Shown here one piece after another: positions 52,046 through 62,225 of a stretch of 64,000 bases of DNA (position 1 is its first letter; each line of letters starts with the position of its first letter). The DNA lies in contig NC_066852.1 in assembly GCF_001640805.2 (NCBI RefSeq), positions 6,432,194 through 6,496,193 on the forward strand. The letters run 5' to 3'. The stretch comes from Lates calcarifer. Lineage: Eukaryota; Chordata; Actinopteri; Centropomidae. A program made the translations under genes and the position numbers. The notes below the pieces were generated by a model. The model saw only the letters and a program-made list of their open reading frames with translations, was not told the origin of the DNA and ran no database searches.

Positions 52046-54739
52046 AGCGAAGGGATGGGGACCAGCTGAAGGATGGTGACTGCCATATCCACACACCACT
52101 GGCACAGGGACCTGCCAGTGCCCACTGCTGGGAACTCAGCCCAAAGGCAGATGGCAGGTGGACCCCAAGACACCACCCCAGGAAGCCTTTGGTTCTGCAC
52201 TGTGGGGATTTACTAAGTACAGTATAGCACTGATTCCAGTTTTAAGAAATGGAAGATTTTTCTCATCAATCATAATTTATTAGACTAGTTTTTCTGTAAC
52301 TTAACTGAAATGCAACATTTTATTTGTTGCTTCATTTTCAAAGTGAACATGATGTGTAGTCCACTGCAGAGATAGCTTTTGAAGGGGTTATGGATGTTAA
52401 CTTGATTAGGGTTTGGGAAAAGGGAAAATGATGTAATTACTTCAGAATTCACATTAGTTTATTTATCGTTATATGTTCAATTCTTTGAATGTTTGAATCT
52501 CATAAGCCTAGAGATATTTAAATAGATCCCTAAACTGAAGTATAACTAAGGCTATTACTTATGTGTAGTTTTACAGGTAGCTGATGGAGCTATACTTACA
52601 ACTCAGTGTTGCCATATCCCTTTTCAAGGAGTATCATATTGTGTCTGGATGTGCTCACCACATATGGTAATGACCAGCTAGAAGATGTAATCGGTACTGT
52701 GTTATTATAGTTCAGCTGTCTTGACTAGAAGATCTTCGTTCAGTTGTTTAGCCATTGGCTTCATTGTTTTACTTGAAGTTTCCCTATCAAAACATGGCAA
52801 GACTGGAATTATTTGTTTTGGGTTTTTTTTTTTTTTTTTTTTGCCAAAGTTGCTCTGGGATTTAAAACAGTCACTTGATATGTGAGAAATGTTAATGTTT
52901 TACCTCACTGTAAACAAACAAGAAATACAGTGCTTATAGTTTTCTTAGAAACATCATTATACTGACTTTTAATATTGTTTAGGAGCTGGTTAAACTTTAC
53001 CCAGCTATACAGTTGGACCACCTTTTTACATCTCAAGTTTCTGTGGATACTTTTACAATGCAAATTTGTGTGGAGACTTCCCTAAGAGCCACCTTTAAAG
53101 CCCACAGGGATTTTGTATTGGGTTTTGTGTTGGGTTTGTAAACAGAATCACAATGAGCCTCCTTCAGGGTGTGTTAGGGTTAGAGACTGCTTTGTTGGAA
53201 TTTGACCATGCTTCTAGAGGATGTGGTGAGGCATAAACAATGCAGACATGCAGAAATATTACTAGAAATGCTTCAGGTCAGTGTGCCCCAGGCCATCACC
53301 ACTGGCCAGATTATTGTAGATGATGTGTTCAGCTAGCATGGAGGCCAAAAGAGTAAAAATGCTGATAGTTGAAACCCAGCTAACTAAGCCAGCTAACAAA
53401 CTGACAAATTTCCTAGTTGTAATTTTTAATATCACGTCAAAGGACCAAGTGAATGAATGGAACATTTCTGAATGATCACATCTTCATAAGCCGCAGGGAA
53501 TGGGTTACAAGACACAGTCAGTTCTGGGTAGCTTTTTGTCTCCTGCTTCATTACAATAAATCTGCTTAATATTTGTCATGATAGTAAACAGTAATGTGCC
53601 CCTTTCTTATGAAAAAAATACTATACTTGAAATAAGTCAAGTGTCTTGAAATCCCTACAAATACTTCCATATCTCCCCACTACACGACTACATTTTATTT
53701 ATTACTCTGTTATTTATTAGTCATTTTTCTTTTTATTTATTTACATCGTGGCATTAAGATGGCAGAGTCAAATGGCACATACACCTTGTGGGGTAGCATC
53801 TTTGTGAAACAGTTTGTGATATAACCACTAGGTGGCAGAAATTTCCAGCTTATTTCAGACATTGCCAAGCATGCCATAGTGCATTGACAAACTAACTACC
53901 TACTGTAAAACCGCTTAGGATCTTTGCCTCAGTGTTCATTTACTGGATCTGTGGTGTTAAATGAAGGGCTTTTTATTTACAATATTTGTTTTGCTACTGT
54001 GAAATAGTGGATATGTAATGGTGACAAAAGACAGCGTAACCGGTAAACTGGAAGATGTACAACTTAACTGTTGGATGGAGATATTTGTATTTGTGTGGCC
54101 TCCTAAACTGCTGTGTGCTGTATTATCTCCTGAAACAACACATTCATTTTTCATTATGCATTCATAAGCACATATGTACAATGTATGGAAGATAAGTATT
54201 AACGTTGTTCAGATGTCTTTGTGGAACCTTCAATGTTGTCACCACTCATCAGTGGAGGTGAACAGTTGTCAAAGAGGGTGCCTTATTGTTATCCTTGCAG
54301 TGTAATCCAAGTTGCCTTGATGTTTGTGGTAAACCATTCAAGTTATCCCTTGTGTTCTCTAATGTGCCCTTCCCATAATTATTAACAGTTAAAGCATCAG
54401 GAGGACAAACAGTAACAGCTTCTAATGCAAAGTCTGTGCCTGATTCTTTGGCCTTCCATTCATTTCATGTGTCCAGCAACTTAGTTACAGGTTGTCCCGA
54501 TGATGTTAACTGTAACTCAAAGTGATAATACTTTAGTGTCGTGGCCAGAAGATCATGTGCCAGTCTTTAATGATGCCATGTATTGTCAAATAAAAAAATG
54601 TTTAAGAGTTTGTCTACCTCTTTGAAGCCATACACTGTATTTCACCTCCTGTTCATTACATATGGCTTTTTTCTGCTTGCAACATGTATGCAATGTTTGA
54701 CACCCAAGACTGCCATGTCTGTGACCACTGAAATACTAA
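52046..54739 (+). other. Probable long 3' UTR of acer3
   Basis: No coding exon is seen. AATAAA words on the plus strand occur near 53564 and at 54589-54594; the second would give a 3' untranslated region of about 2.5 kb. A T20 tract lies at 52823-52842. Confidence 0.45.
54589..54594 (+). terminator. Candidate distal poly(A) signal of acer3
   Basis: AATAAA just before the Tc1-like remnant. It is the last clear plus-strand signal that could serve acer3. Confidence 0.35.
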
Positions 54740-55400
54740 CATTCATTTCAATCCGAAAATATTCAAACCCCTTTACTTTTTTCATGTTTGTTAAGTTGTA
54801 GCCATCAATCTACAACCAGTACAGTATAATTTTAAAAATATTTGCAAATTTTTTAAAATGGAGAAACTGGACTATCACATTGGCATAAATTTTCAGACAT
54901 TTTGCTATGACATTTGAAATTTAGCTCGGGTACCTCCCACTTCTCTGGATCATCTTTGAGATGTTTCTACACCTTGACTGGAGTCCAGCTGTGGTAAATT
55001 CAATTGATTGGACATGATTTGGAAAGACACAACCTGTCCATATAAGGTCTTACAGCTGACAATGTATATCAGAGCAAAAACCAAGCCATGAGGTCAGAGG
55101 AACTGCCTGCAGAGCTCAGAGAAAGGATTGTGTCCTGGCACAGATCTGGGGAAGGCTAGAAAGCATTCTGCTGCATTGAAGGTTCCCAAGAGCACAGTGT
55201 CCTCCATAATTCTTACATGGAAGAAGTTTGAAACAACCAGGACTCTTCCTAGAACTGGTTGCATGGCCAAACTAAGCAATCGGGGGAGATGGCCTTGGTA
55301 ACAGAGGTGACCAGGGTCACTCTGGCTGAGCACCAAAGAGTGTGCGGAAATGGGAGACCTTTCCACAGGAGCAACCAATTCTAAGCATCATGTCAAGTTT
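54740..55400 (+). mobile_element. Truncated Tc1/mariner-type transposon
   Basis: The left part (from about 54755, AAAATATTCAAACCCCTTTACTTTTT) matches the inverted-repeat arm of fish Tc1-like elements. TTTAGCTCGGGTACCTCCC and 'ctgtggtaaattcaattgat' follow, and the transposase start codon is at 55088. The first part of the transposase is readable (RSEELPAEL.ERIVSWHRSGEG), then a stop; a later piece reads AALKVPKSTVSSIILTWKKF. Further stops and a short deletion follow, and the homology ends near 55395. The catalytic domain and right arm are missing, so it cannot move. Confidence 0.85.
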
Positions 55401-57399
55401 CCTCCAGACACTGAGGGTGTGGCAGTCACTTACTGGCAGTGGCACAAATACAGTACGATACTAACAGTGGCATGCTTGAATAAGGGTAGTTTTCCAGCAT
55501 TTGAAGGGGGAAGTTGGTATTTGTAGGGCAGACATTTTACTACACTTTAGAGATATTCATGAGAAATTATTTGTAAACGGAGCCTCCTTACATTGCAGGG
55601 CTGTTTTAGTTGCTTCTTGTGTCATAGTGTGACCAAACATCAGACTTTTGACAAATACCATTATTGTTCAACCCACTAACCAATCACTGGAACTATGTGG
55701 TATCTATGTGGTTTATAAAGCTGCCAACACTGGAGGAAGTAGTTTTAATATTGTGTCAGTGAGGACCATAGAAACCACAATATGACACTGGAGGCTTGTT
55801 CCTGAGTAACATAAGTTATTTGTCACCCAGACTTATTATTCAGAGGTTTAGTCACTAATTTGCTCATTAAGTCACTGAGTCACTTGTCTGTTTTAAATAT
55901 CTGATAGCTGCAGACCATCTGTTCCTGCATAGAGATTAGAATACAGTAGGTGCACTGGTCAACTAGGGACCAGGCCCACTTGAAAGCACTGTGTGGGTAA
56001 AAGGAGTAAAGTTTTGTGTTTGACTTTGCTAAGATTCCTAAATTGTTTGTGGTTTACACAGTAATTTCATCAGTAAAATAATTTTAAAAAGAGTGTGCAG
56101 TACAATCTGGGTCATGCATTATCCACCTTCTTTAGGGTGTTTTTCAGTGTACTGTAAGAAGAGCAAGTTTTGACAAAGAATAATTACAACATCCATGGGC
56201 CACAGCACATTCCTGGGCATCATACATAAACACTGTTATGTAAAGACAGTTGTTGCTGAATGTTCCATAGGTGCTGTTAGCTTCTGGCCAGTTAAGAACA
56301 CAAACACATCCTTTCACTGTCAAGTCATTTTCAACAGGATTTGGGTATTCAGAATGCTTTAAAAACAGAACTGTCATTGACTGATCCAGATAATGTCATT
56401 TTACAGTACACACATCAGTCAGGCTTTGCAAGCATAGCATGATGCACACACACGATAGACTGCTGATCAGTGTGCGTAGAGGAAGGTATCCTGGGCACAC
56501 AGAGCTCTGAATTAAATCCTGTCAAAGTATTTGCAGAATAAACAAACAAACAAAGCACATGCATTCAATCCCTGGCACTGTATTATGGATGTATTTGACA
56601 CAACTTCCTCAGTGTATTGAGAAAAGGAGGAAAACACCACTGAAATGCAGTGACCAATCTGGAAAATTCCCCTTACTTCCATAGTTGGCTGGCACGTAAA
56701 TGTCTATTTTTCTTTCCAATTTAAAAGTCATTTTGATATTTGGTAGCATAAACCTGTTCAGTCAATGTAAACCTTATTATTAATACAAGTTACACATTTA
56801 AATCTATTTATTAGGATTTTTATTTGAAGATCAGTTAGAGCAGTATGCAATGTAATGTGAACCACTGTGTATGCATGCTAAGAAACATTACTACAACTGG
56901 AGGTTTAAGTCATCACCTGGGTATTGCAAAACAGCAGCACTTCATTCAAGGAATATTACAGGTTTTAATGGAAACATCCTGTCCAGATTTAGCCTTCAGG
57001 GACAGCAAGATGATTGTGAGTCAGCGTCAAGATGTGTGTAACAGAGTCTTAGTGAGTGTCAATAGCAGGTTTTTCCCAGTGTTCCCGTTTCCTTTGACTC
57101 AGGATTAGTTGTATCTTTTGAAAACTGGGGCTGTGGTTCTGGTTCAGGTGTGTGTCCCAGCTGAGAAATAAACTTAATCTGGGTGATGCCTTGTCAATGC
57201 TGAGATGACTCATGCTGGGAATGCCCAAGTTGCTGAAGAGGGTGATTAGTTACTGTAAGGCTTAGTCTAGTTCTAGATGGTCTTTTACTAATGCAGATTT
57301 TTAAAAGAGTTGGGATTTTGTTATAACACCCTGTAGTGATGATAGTCAACTTAAATGGTGGATTTCTGTCTATCAATAGATTATTACAGAATTGCACCA
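55401..57399. other. Intergenic, nothing recognised
   Basis: AT-rich sequence with only short open frames. Small simple tracts such as AACAAACAAACAAA near 56541 are present. No exon or repeat family could be named. Confidence 0.4.
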
Positions 57400-58045
57400 G
57401 ACTTTTAGCATGGTTAACAATACTACATCTGCAGTCATCTGCTTTGAGCTAAATGCTGACATCAAAATGCTAACATGGTGATATTTAGCAGGTTTAATGT
57501 TTATCATTGTCACTATCTTAGTTTATTTTGTTAATATGCTAACATTTGCTAAATAGCACTGACAGTAAGGCTGAGGCTGTGGGCAATGTCATTAGTTTTG
57601 CAGATATTTTGATAAACTAAAGTATTGGACAAATTCTTTTTTTTTTTTTTTTGGTTGTAATGATAGCATTAGATTAATTCAAGGGGAGTTGAAAAATTGT
57701 GAAAAAATTAAGTATTAAGTCTGCTGTGATTAGGAGCTGCACAAAATGAACAGGACAAACAATGGACATTAATGTCTAAAACAATTAAGTCAACAGGTAA
57801 GGGATCACCATTAGGTGATACACTTCATGAACATTTTGTGTCAGTCCCAGTTGATAATGAGATATCTCACAGAATAAATGAAAAATATGACCTGCTGGTG
57901 GTGATAAGAGTAAAAGTCAGAGGATCACCCAAGTGGTGTTAGAATTCATCAGCTGGGGACCATGAATGTCTCTACAAAATTTAATGAAGATCCATCCAGT
58001 AGTTGTGGACTCATTTCAGTCTGAACCAAAATGGTGAAACAACTG
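57400..58045 (-). repeat. Copy 5 of the dispersed fish repeat (reverse, interrupted)
   Basis: On the minus strand, 58045-57890 shows CAACTACTGGATGGATCTTC, TTTTGTAGAGACATTCATGG and TCCCCAGCTGATGAATTC. After an unrelated stretch with a T tract (about 57640-57880), 57620-57400 shows the GCTAACATGCTAA part. It is the longest copy in the window after the one at 10015. Confidence 0.6.
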
Positions 58046-58616
58046 ACTGTGTGAAATTATCTACCATGGGCACAAAATAGACTTATAAACTGAACTTAAT
58101 TGGAGTGGCAATCACAAATGTATGCCTTCATAGGTTACCTGTTTTGTGCCATAGACAGTACTACTGTCTGTAAAGCTTGATATTAATGCATGTGTATCAG
58201 TGGGCAATGATGCGACAAAGATAGGTTCCACTTTTAAAGTCTGTACTTGAAAAATTGTGGTGAAGACAAATAGAATGTCATCATGTTTTGGTGCCCTTCT
58301 GCCAACATTTTTAACATATTTTTGTAGTTATGAGCTTCACGCACAATCTTTTTTAACACTTTGTGCTTCCCCTCAAATCTCATTGTCCAGAGATGCACCA
58401 AAGGACTAAAGCACTTTATGAGATGAGGATAATGCTCAATGTAGTTCTGCTCTGGTTGTAACCGGAAGTTAGGGAAAACTTCCTGAAGCAACTGCCTGTG
58501 ATCAGAAATCTTACAGGCCATGTACTGAATGACGTCATCTGTGAAAGAATGAGACAAAGCCAGCTAAACTATGTCTTTCAAGTCCATTAGCACCTCCCAA
58601 AAATTGTCCCCCTCTG

Positions 58617-58921
58617 CAGAGGCGGTCCTGGCTAGATTTGTGCCCCGGGCGAACCATCCCTTGCCTGCCCCCTGCAGTCGCAAGTTGATCCCCCGCCCCC
58701 TTCCCCCTTGCCTCACACACAACCTGTATGACTCTCAGCAGCAAGTTGACGTGCCCCAGCGCCCACTCCACTAACTTGACATGGAAATGAGCGGTAGTCT
58801 AGAAAACTGGCGAGTTTTGTTTTGAGTTTAGTTTTTTTTTTTTGTTTGTTTTTTTGAGGGCGCCCTCACATAGATTGCGCCCTGGGCGGTCACCCATTGC
58901 CCATAGCAAAAACCAGCCCTG
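58617..58921. mobile_element. 305-bp hAT-like non-autonomous element with 8-bp target duplication
   Basis: The element starts CAGAGGCGGTCCTGG and ends with the reverse complement of CAGGGCTGGTTTTTG, an imperfect inverted pair (about 10 of 15 alike). Both ends are flanked by the same octamer, CCCCTCTG, at 58609-58616 and 58922-58929. An 8-bp duplication with CAG-type ends is the mark of hAT elements. It contains no transposase gene. It lies inside the older transposon-derived pseudogene, between two of its reading segments. Confidence 0.65.
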
Positions 58922-59075
58922 CCCCTCTGGGACTCTGGAGCCTATGAGAGCAGGCAACAGTCTAATTAGTGTGTGGTTCTCGTGTCCATTCCCACCAATT
59001 GTGCCTTGAATGGCAAGATTTTGAGGAACCAGGTGGGGATGGTCAAAAGTCGGAAGGGAAAAGTCGGTATTGCAC

Positions 59076-59560
59076 CAGTGACGTGCGGTGAGGTTTGTGG
59101 CTGGTGAGGCACTGACTCTTTCAGAGTCAGATTTACAAATATATGCACCCAATATATTTGCCAACTGCCGATTGTGTTTCATATCTCATATCAGCATACT
59201 GTCCATACACATAGCAGGTACATATTGGGCAAAGGAAGAATGTAAAATGTATAGCGGTTCAGTATGCCTCCCAAAAAACACCAAGGTGGATGCTACAGAC
59301 AGCCTATAACAAGCGACAGGGATTGCGCAATCTAACGTGAGGCACAGCTCGGTGCTGCCTCAATTCGCTGCCTACGCTGTAATTGAACAGGAAATATGCA
59401 AAATACAGCGATTTTGATTATAAAAATTATTGAAATTATTTGAATCATACAGAAATTGCATTTATAGCACAGATCAGTGGACAAATATTTATTTTATCAT
59501 TAGCATACATCTCATGATGACAGGTGAGGCACTGCCACCATTCCTGTATTTTACACCATA
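59076..59560. repeat. Probable interspersed repeat (GTGACGTGCGGTGAGG start)
   Basis: The segment opens AGTGACGTGCGGTGAGGTTTGTGGCTGGTGAGGCACTGAC, and a related GGTGAGGCACTGCCACC word occurs near 59523. It separates two coding pieces of the pseudogene at 58234-60300, so it is probably a later insertion. I could not find clear terminal repeats, and both ends are estimates. Confidence 0.4.
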
Positions 59561-60300
59561 ATTCACTTCACTGCTACTTTGCTGTGTTTCTTGAACAAGG
59601 TTATCGTGCAGATCTTTGGTTCACATCTCAAAAATTACCAGTGACTGCATCTGATGTTTGCATCTCTGTCTGGGTGGCAAGACAAAACCTGTAGAAATAT
59701 GTAGATCTGAAACCAACTAGCCCATGGGCAGCAAGGTTATCAACCACAACAGAGTAGACTGTGTCTTTGTACCTGCAGAGATGTCAGAATAGGCACATAC
59801 ATAAAGGTATGTTGTGACGACTCAATCAGGTACTCATAATATGATTTTCTCCTTTTAGCTGTTGACAATGGTCCTTCAGAAAAAAACAGATTTTAGCAAA
59901 ACATTACTCTTTATATTATATTATATATTTATAATTATATTTTTTCAGTACCTTGATTACAGATTCTGTGACAACAGGTTCTGATAGAGAAAACAACTGT
60001 TCAATTTCCTGTGTTGCTCTCTGTGATGCATGAAGAATCATTTGCATTTTCAAGAATAAGGCAGCCATATTATACTGTAACTGCTCAGTTATTCCATCAG
60101 ACCTACAGCCGGCTACTGAGGCTGTTTCAGTTTCATCAGAAACCTCTGCTGGATCATGTTCAGTGTCACTATCCTTGGAAACATTCAGTAGATCTTGCAC
60201 TACTTCAGATCTTGATTAGATCTTGCACTACAACTGCTACATCATAGTCGGATGCATTTTTATGTTTCCTGCAATTGTGTGCATTATGCGTGGATGCATG

Positions 60301-62026
60301 TGGAGTAAACATTTGTTTTAAAATTGCAAAATGGTTACTTGAAAGCACACAGTGGGCAATAAAACACCTGATTAATTAAACGTGCTAAATGTACACATGC
60401 AGTTTTTAAACAGGCAAGGTAAAGGTGAAACTGTGGAATACTGGCCGTGGTGGAGTCTGTAATGTCTCAATAACTACTTTTAACCTTCTGGTGCATAGCA
60501 GTCACTACAGTGGACAGCTACTAAAAAGTAACTTTCTCTTTAATGCATAGGTTTCTATGGTGGAACTGCATATCAGCCCAGTTCATTTTTACAGTAAGTT
60601 CACAATGTTTTATGTTGAGTGCTCAGGCGCATGTAGTCCACTGGATTGGACATGTCTGTAACTTTATGAAAAAAATCATATTTTTGGAAAAAAAAGTTGA
60701 ACAGTTTTTTCATGTCCTGAGAAGAATAAAAACACTTCAGAAAAAAATCTTGACCAAGGCTTTCATAATTCATGCATCAGAGGGTTAAGGCACTAGAAGC
60801 GCCACACAACTTCCACTTCCACATTTTTCCTCTCTCTAAACAACTGACAATTAATACAGTAACACAACTAGCAAAAATAGTTAGTATCTTTCTAATTCTA
60901 AAGTTTGTGAGGCTTGATTAAATAATAGACTAAAAACAATGTGTGTAAATGTGTGTGTGTATCTGCATATATATTACAACAGTCATTTTAGTGGTATTGA
61001 AGTTGAGGTCAACTCAAAAGAAAAAAAAAAATCATTTAGAGTACAGTCAATTTATTTATTTTTTTTGAGGATTAAGTTATATTATCATACTTCTTTTATT
61101 AAGATGTGCTGTTAGGTTTTACAGTGTGATTAAGGATGTACAGCCTTAATCAGTATGTGAAGTAGACAGCTCTGTTTAAGCTTGCAACATTCTAGACTTG
61201 TGGGAAACAATGTTTTGCTTCTATCTAACTTGTCTTTCATCATGATGGACACCTCTATTAGTATCACAATAACTGGCCTTTACTATACCTTCCCCTTAAA
61301 GCAACAAATTGCTGCAATATATAACCTCTCTTTGAAACCAAGTCTTTAATCACACTTAAAATGCTTCAACAGTTCAAACCACATCAGTCCTCTAGTTGAT
61401 TTATCATTTTTATCCTCAGTACCATTTTTATTATATTTGATAATTTCCTCATTTGGCAGGATCATTATCTGCAAAAGAAAGAAAGGATGCAACACAATAA
61501 ATCAGCATTTTTTCACCTTGCAGACAGTTCAGAAGCAAACACTGTAATTACTTTATGTCTGTAGGCCATGACCACAGTGTCTATCTTGGTTTTTCACCCC
61601 TCAATTATGTGCGGGCATAAAATAAAATTGTAATGTTCCACAACACTTCAAATATGCAAATCTTCTGTCATGGATCCAATTGTACCAACAGGTTACTATA
61701 TATATACACATACACATACACATAATCAACAGAGTTTGGACATTTTTTTGCATTACCTTTTATGACTTCATTTACTTACATTGCTGCAGAAAAGCCTTTA
61801 TAGAAGAACAAGACAACAAGATTACCCCTGACCGAATCATTCCAAAGAGTTCTAAATTGAATCTTTGTAGCACCCTTCTTGTTGTTGTTTTAGGGCATCT
61901 TTACAGGTCCAAGGAACCCTGGAGGACACGGGGACAGATATCACTGAATCTGATAGTAGAACCAAAGATATTGTATTACTGAGAATTCTGGGCCAGTTAG
62001 GACAGATTTCCTACTCTGAGATGGTT
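60301..62026. other. Intergenic, nothing recognised
   Basis: AT-rich sequence between the transposon debris and the metalloproteinase gene. It holds short TG and TA runs near 60950-60975 and 61697-61725. No exon with splice borders was seen. Confidence 0.4.
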
Positions 62027-62034
62027 TATAAATA
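62027..62034 (+). promoter_or_regulatory. Candidate TATA box of the metalloproteinase gene
   Basis: TATAAATA lies 199 bases before the start codon. Secreted metalloproteinase genes often have TATA boxes. The implied leader of about 165 bases is longer than usual and contains an upstream ATG at 62042, so this remains a candidate only. Confidence 0.3.
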
Positions 62035-62225
62035 AGGGTCTGATGTTTTTTTGAAGAGACATTAAAGAAGACCCTGCTGTGCACAGAGCCACCTTGCTGT
62101 TCTTGTTGGGACAGGAGCAGTCACACATAATTACCAGGTGGTCCTCACTGTAGCTCTGTGTATCAGCAGCTGCACATCTCAAAGAGGCACTGACTTGCTG
62201 GTACTCTTGCCTGACAAACGTGAAG

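Larger units (their letters stand above)
58234..60300 (-). pseudogene. Decayed transposon-derived gene, multi-copy fish family, interrupted by younger insertions
   Basis: Minus-strand pieces lie in order. Near 60300-60200 there is a cysteine/histidine-rich remnant; 60200-59916 is an acidic then helical segment (EQLQYNMAALFLKMQMI). About 59075-58930 reads FDHPHLVPQNLA..GGNGHENHTLIRLLP. Then 58608-58234 reads NFWEVLMDLKDIV, a stop, DDVIQYMACKISDHRQLL and the hallmark LWTMRFEGKHK. I know the LWTMRFEAKH block from uncharacterised proteins present in many copies in fish genomes and taken to be transposon products; I cannot name the superfamily. The in-frame stop, the missing middle part and the insertions show that it is dead. 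There is no sign that the host uses it. Confidence 0.6.

Noticed and set aside
55094..55378. 94-codon minus-strand open frame
   Set aside because: It is the antisense of the broken Tc1 transposase fragment.
58571..59182. Open frames of 67 and 127 codons over the GC-rich block
   Set aside because: They arise from the hAT-like insertion and its junction with the older pseudogene, not from a gene.
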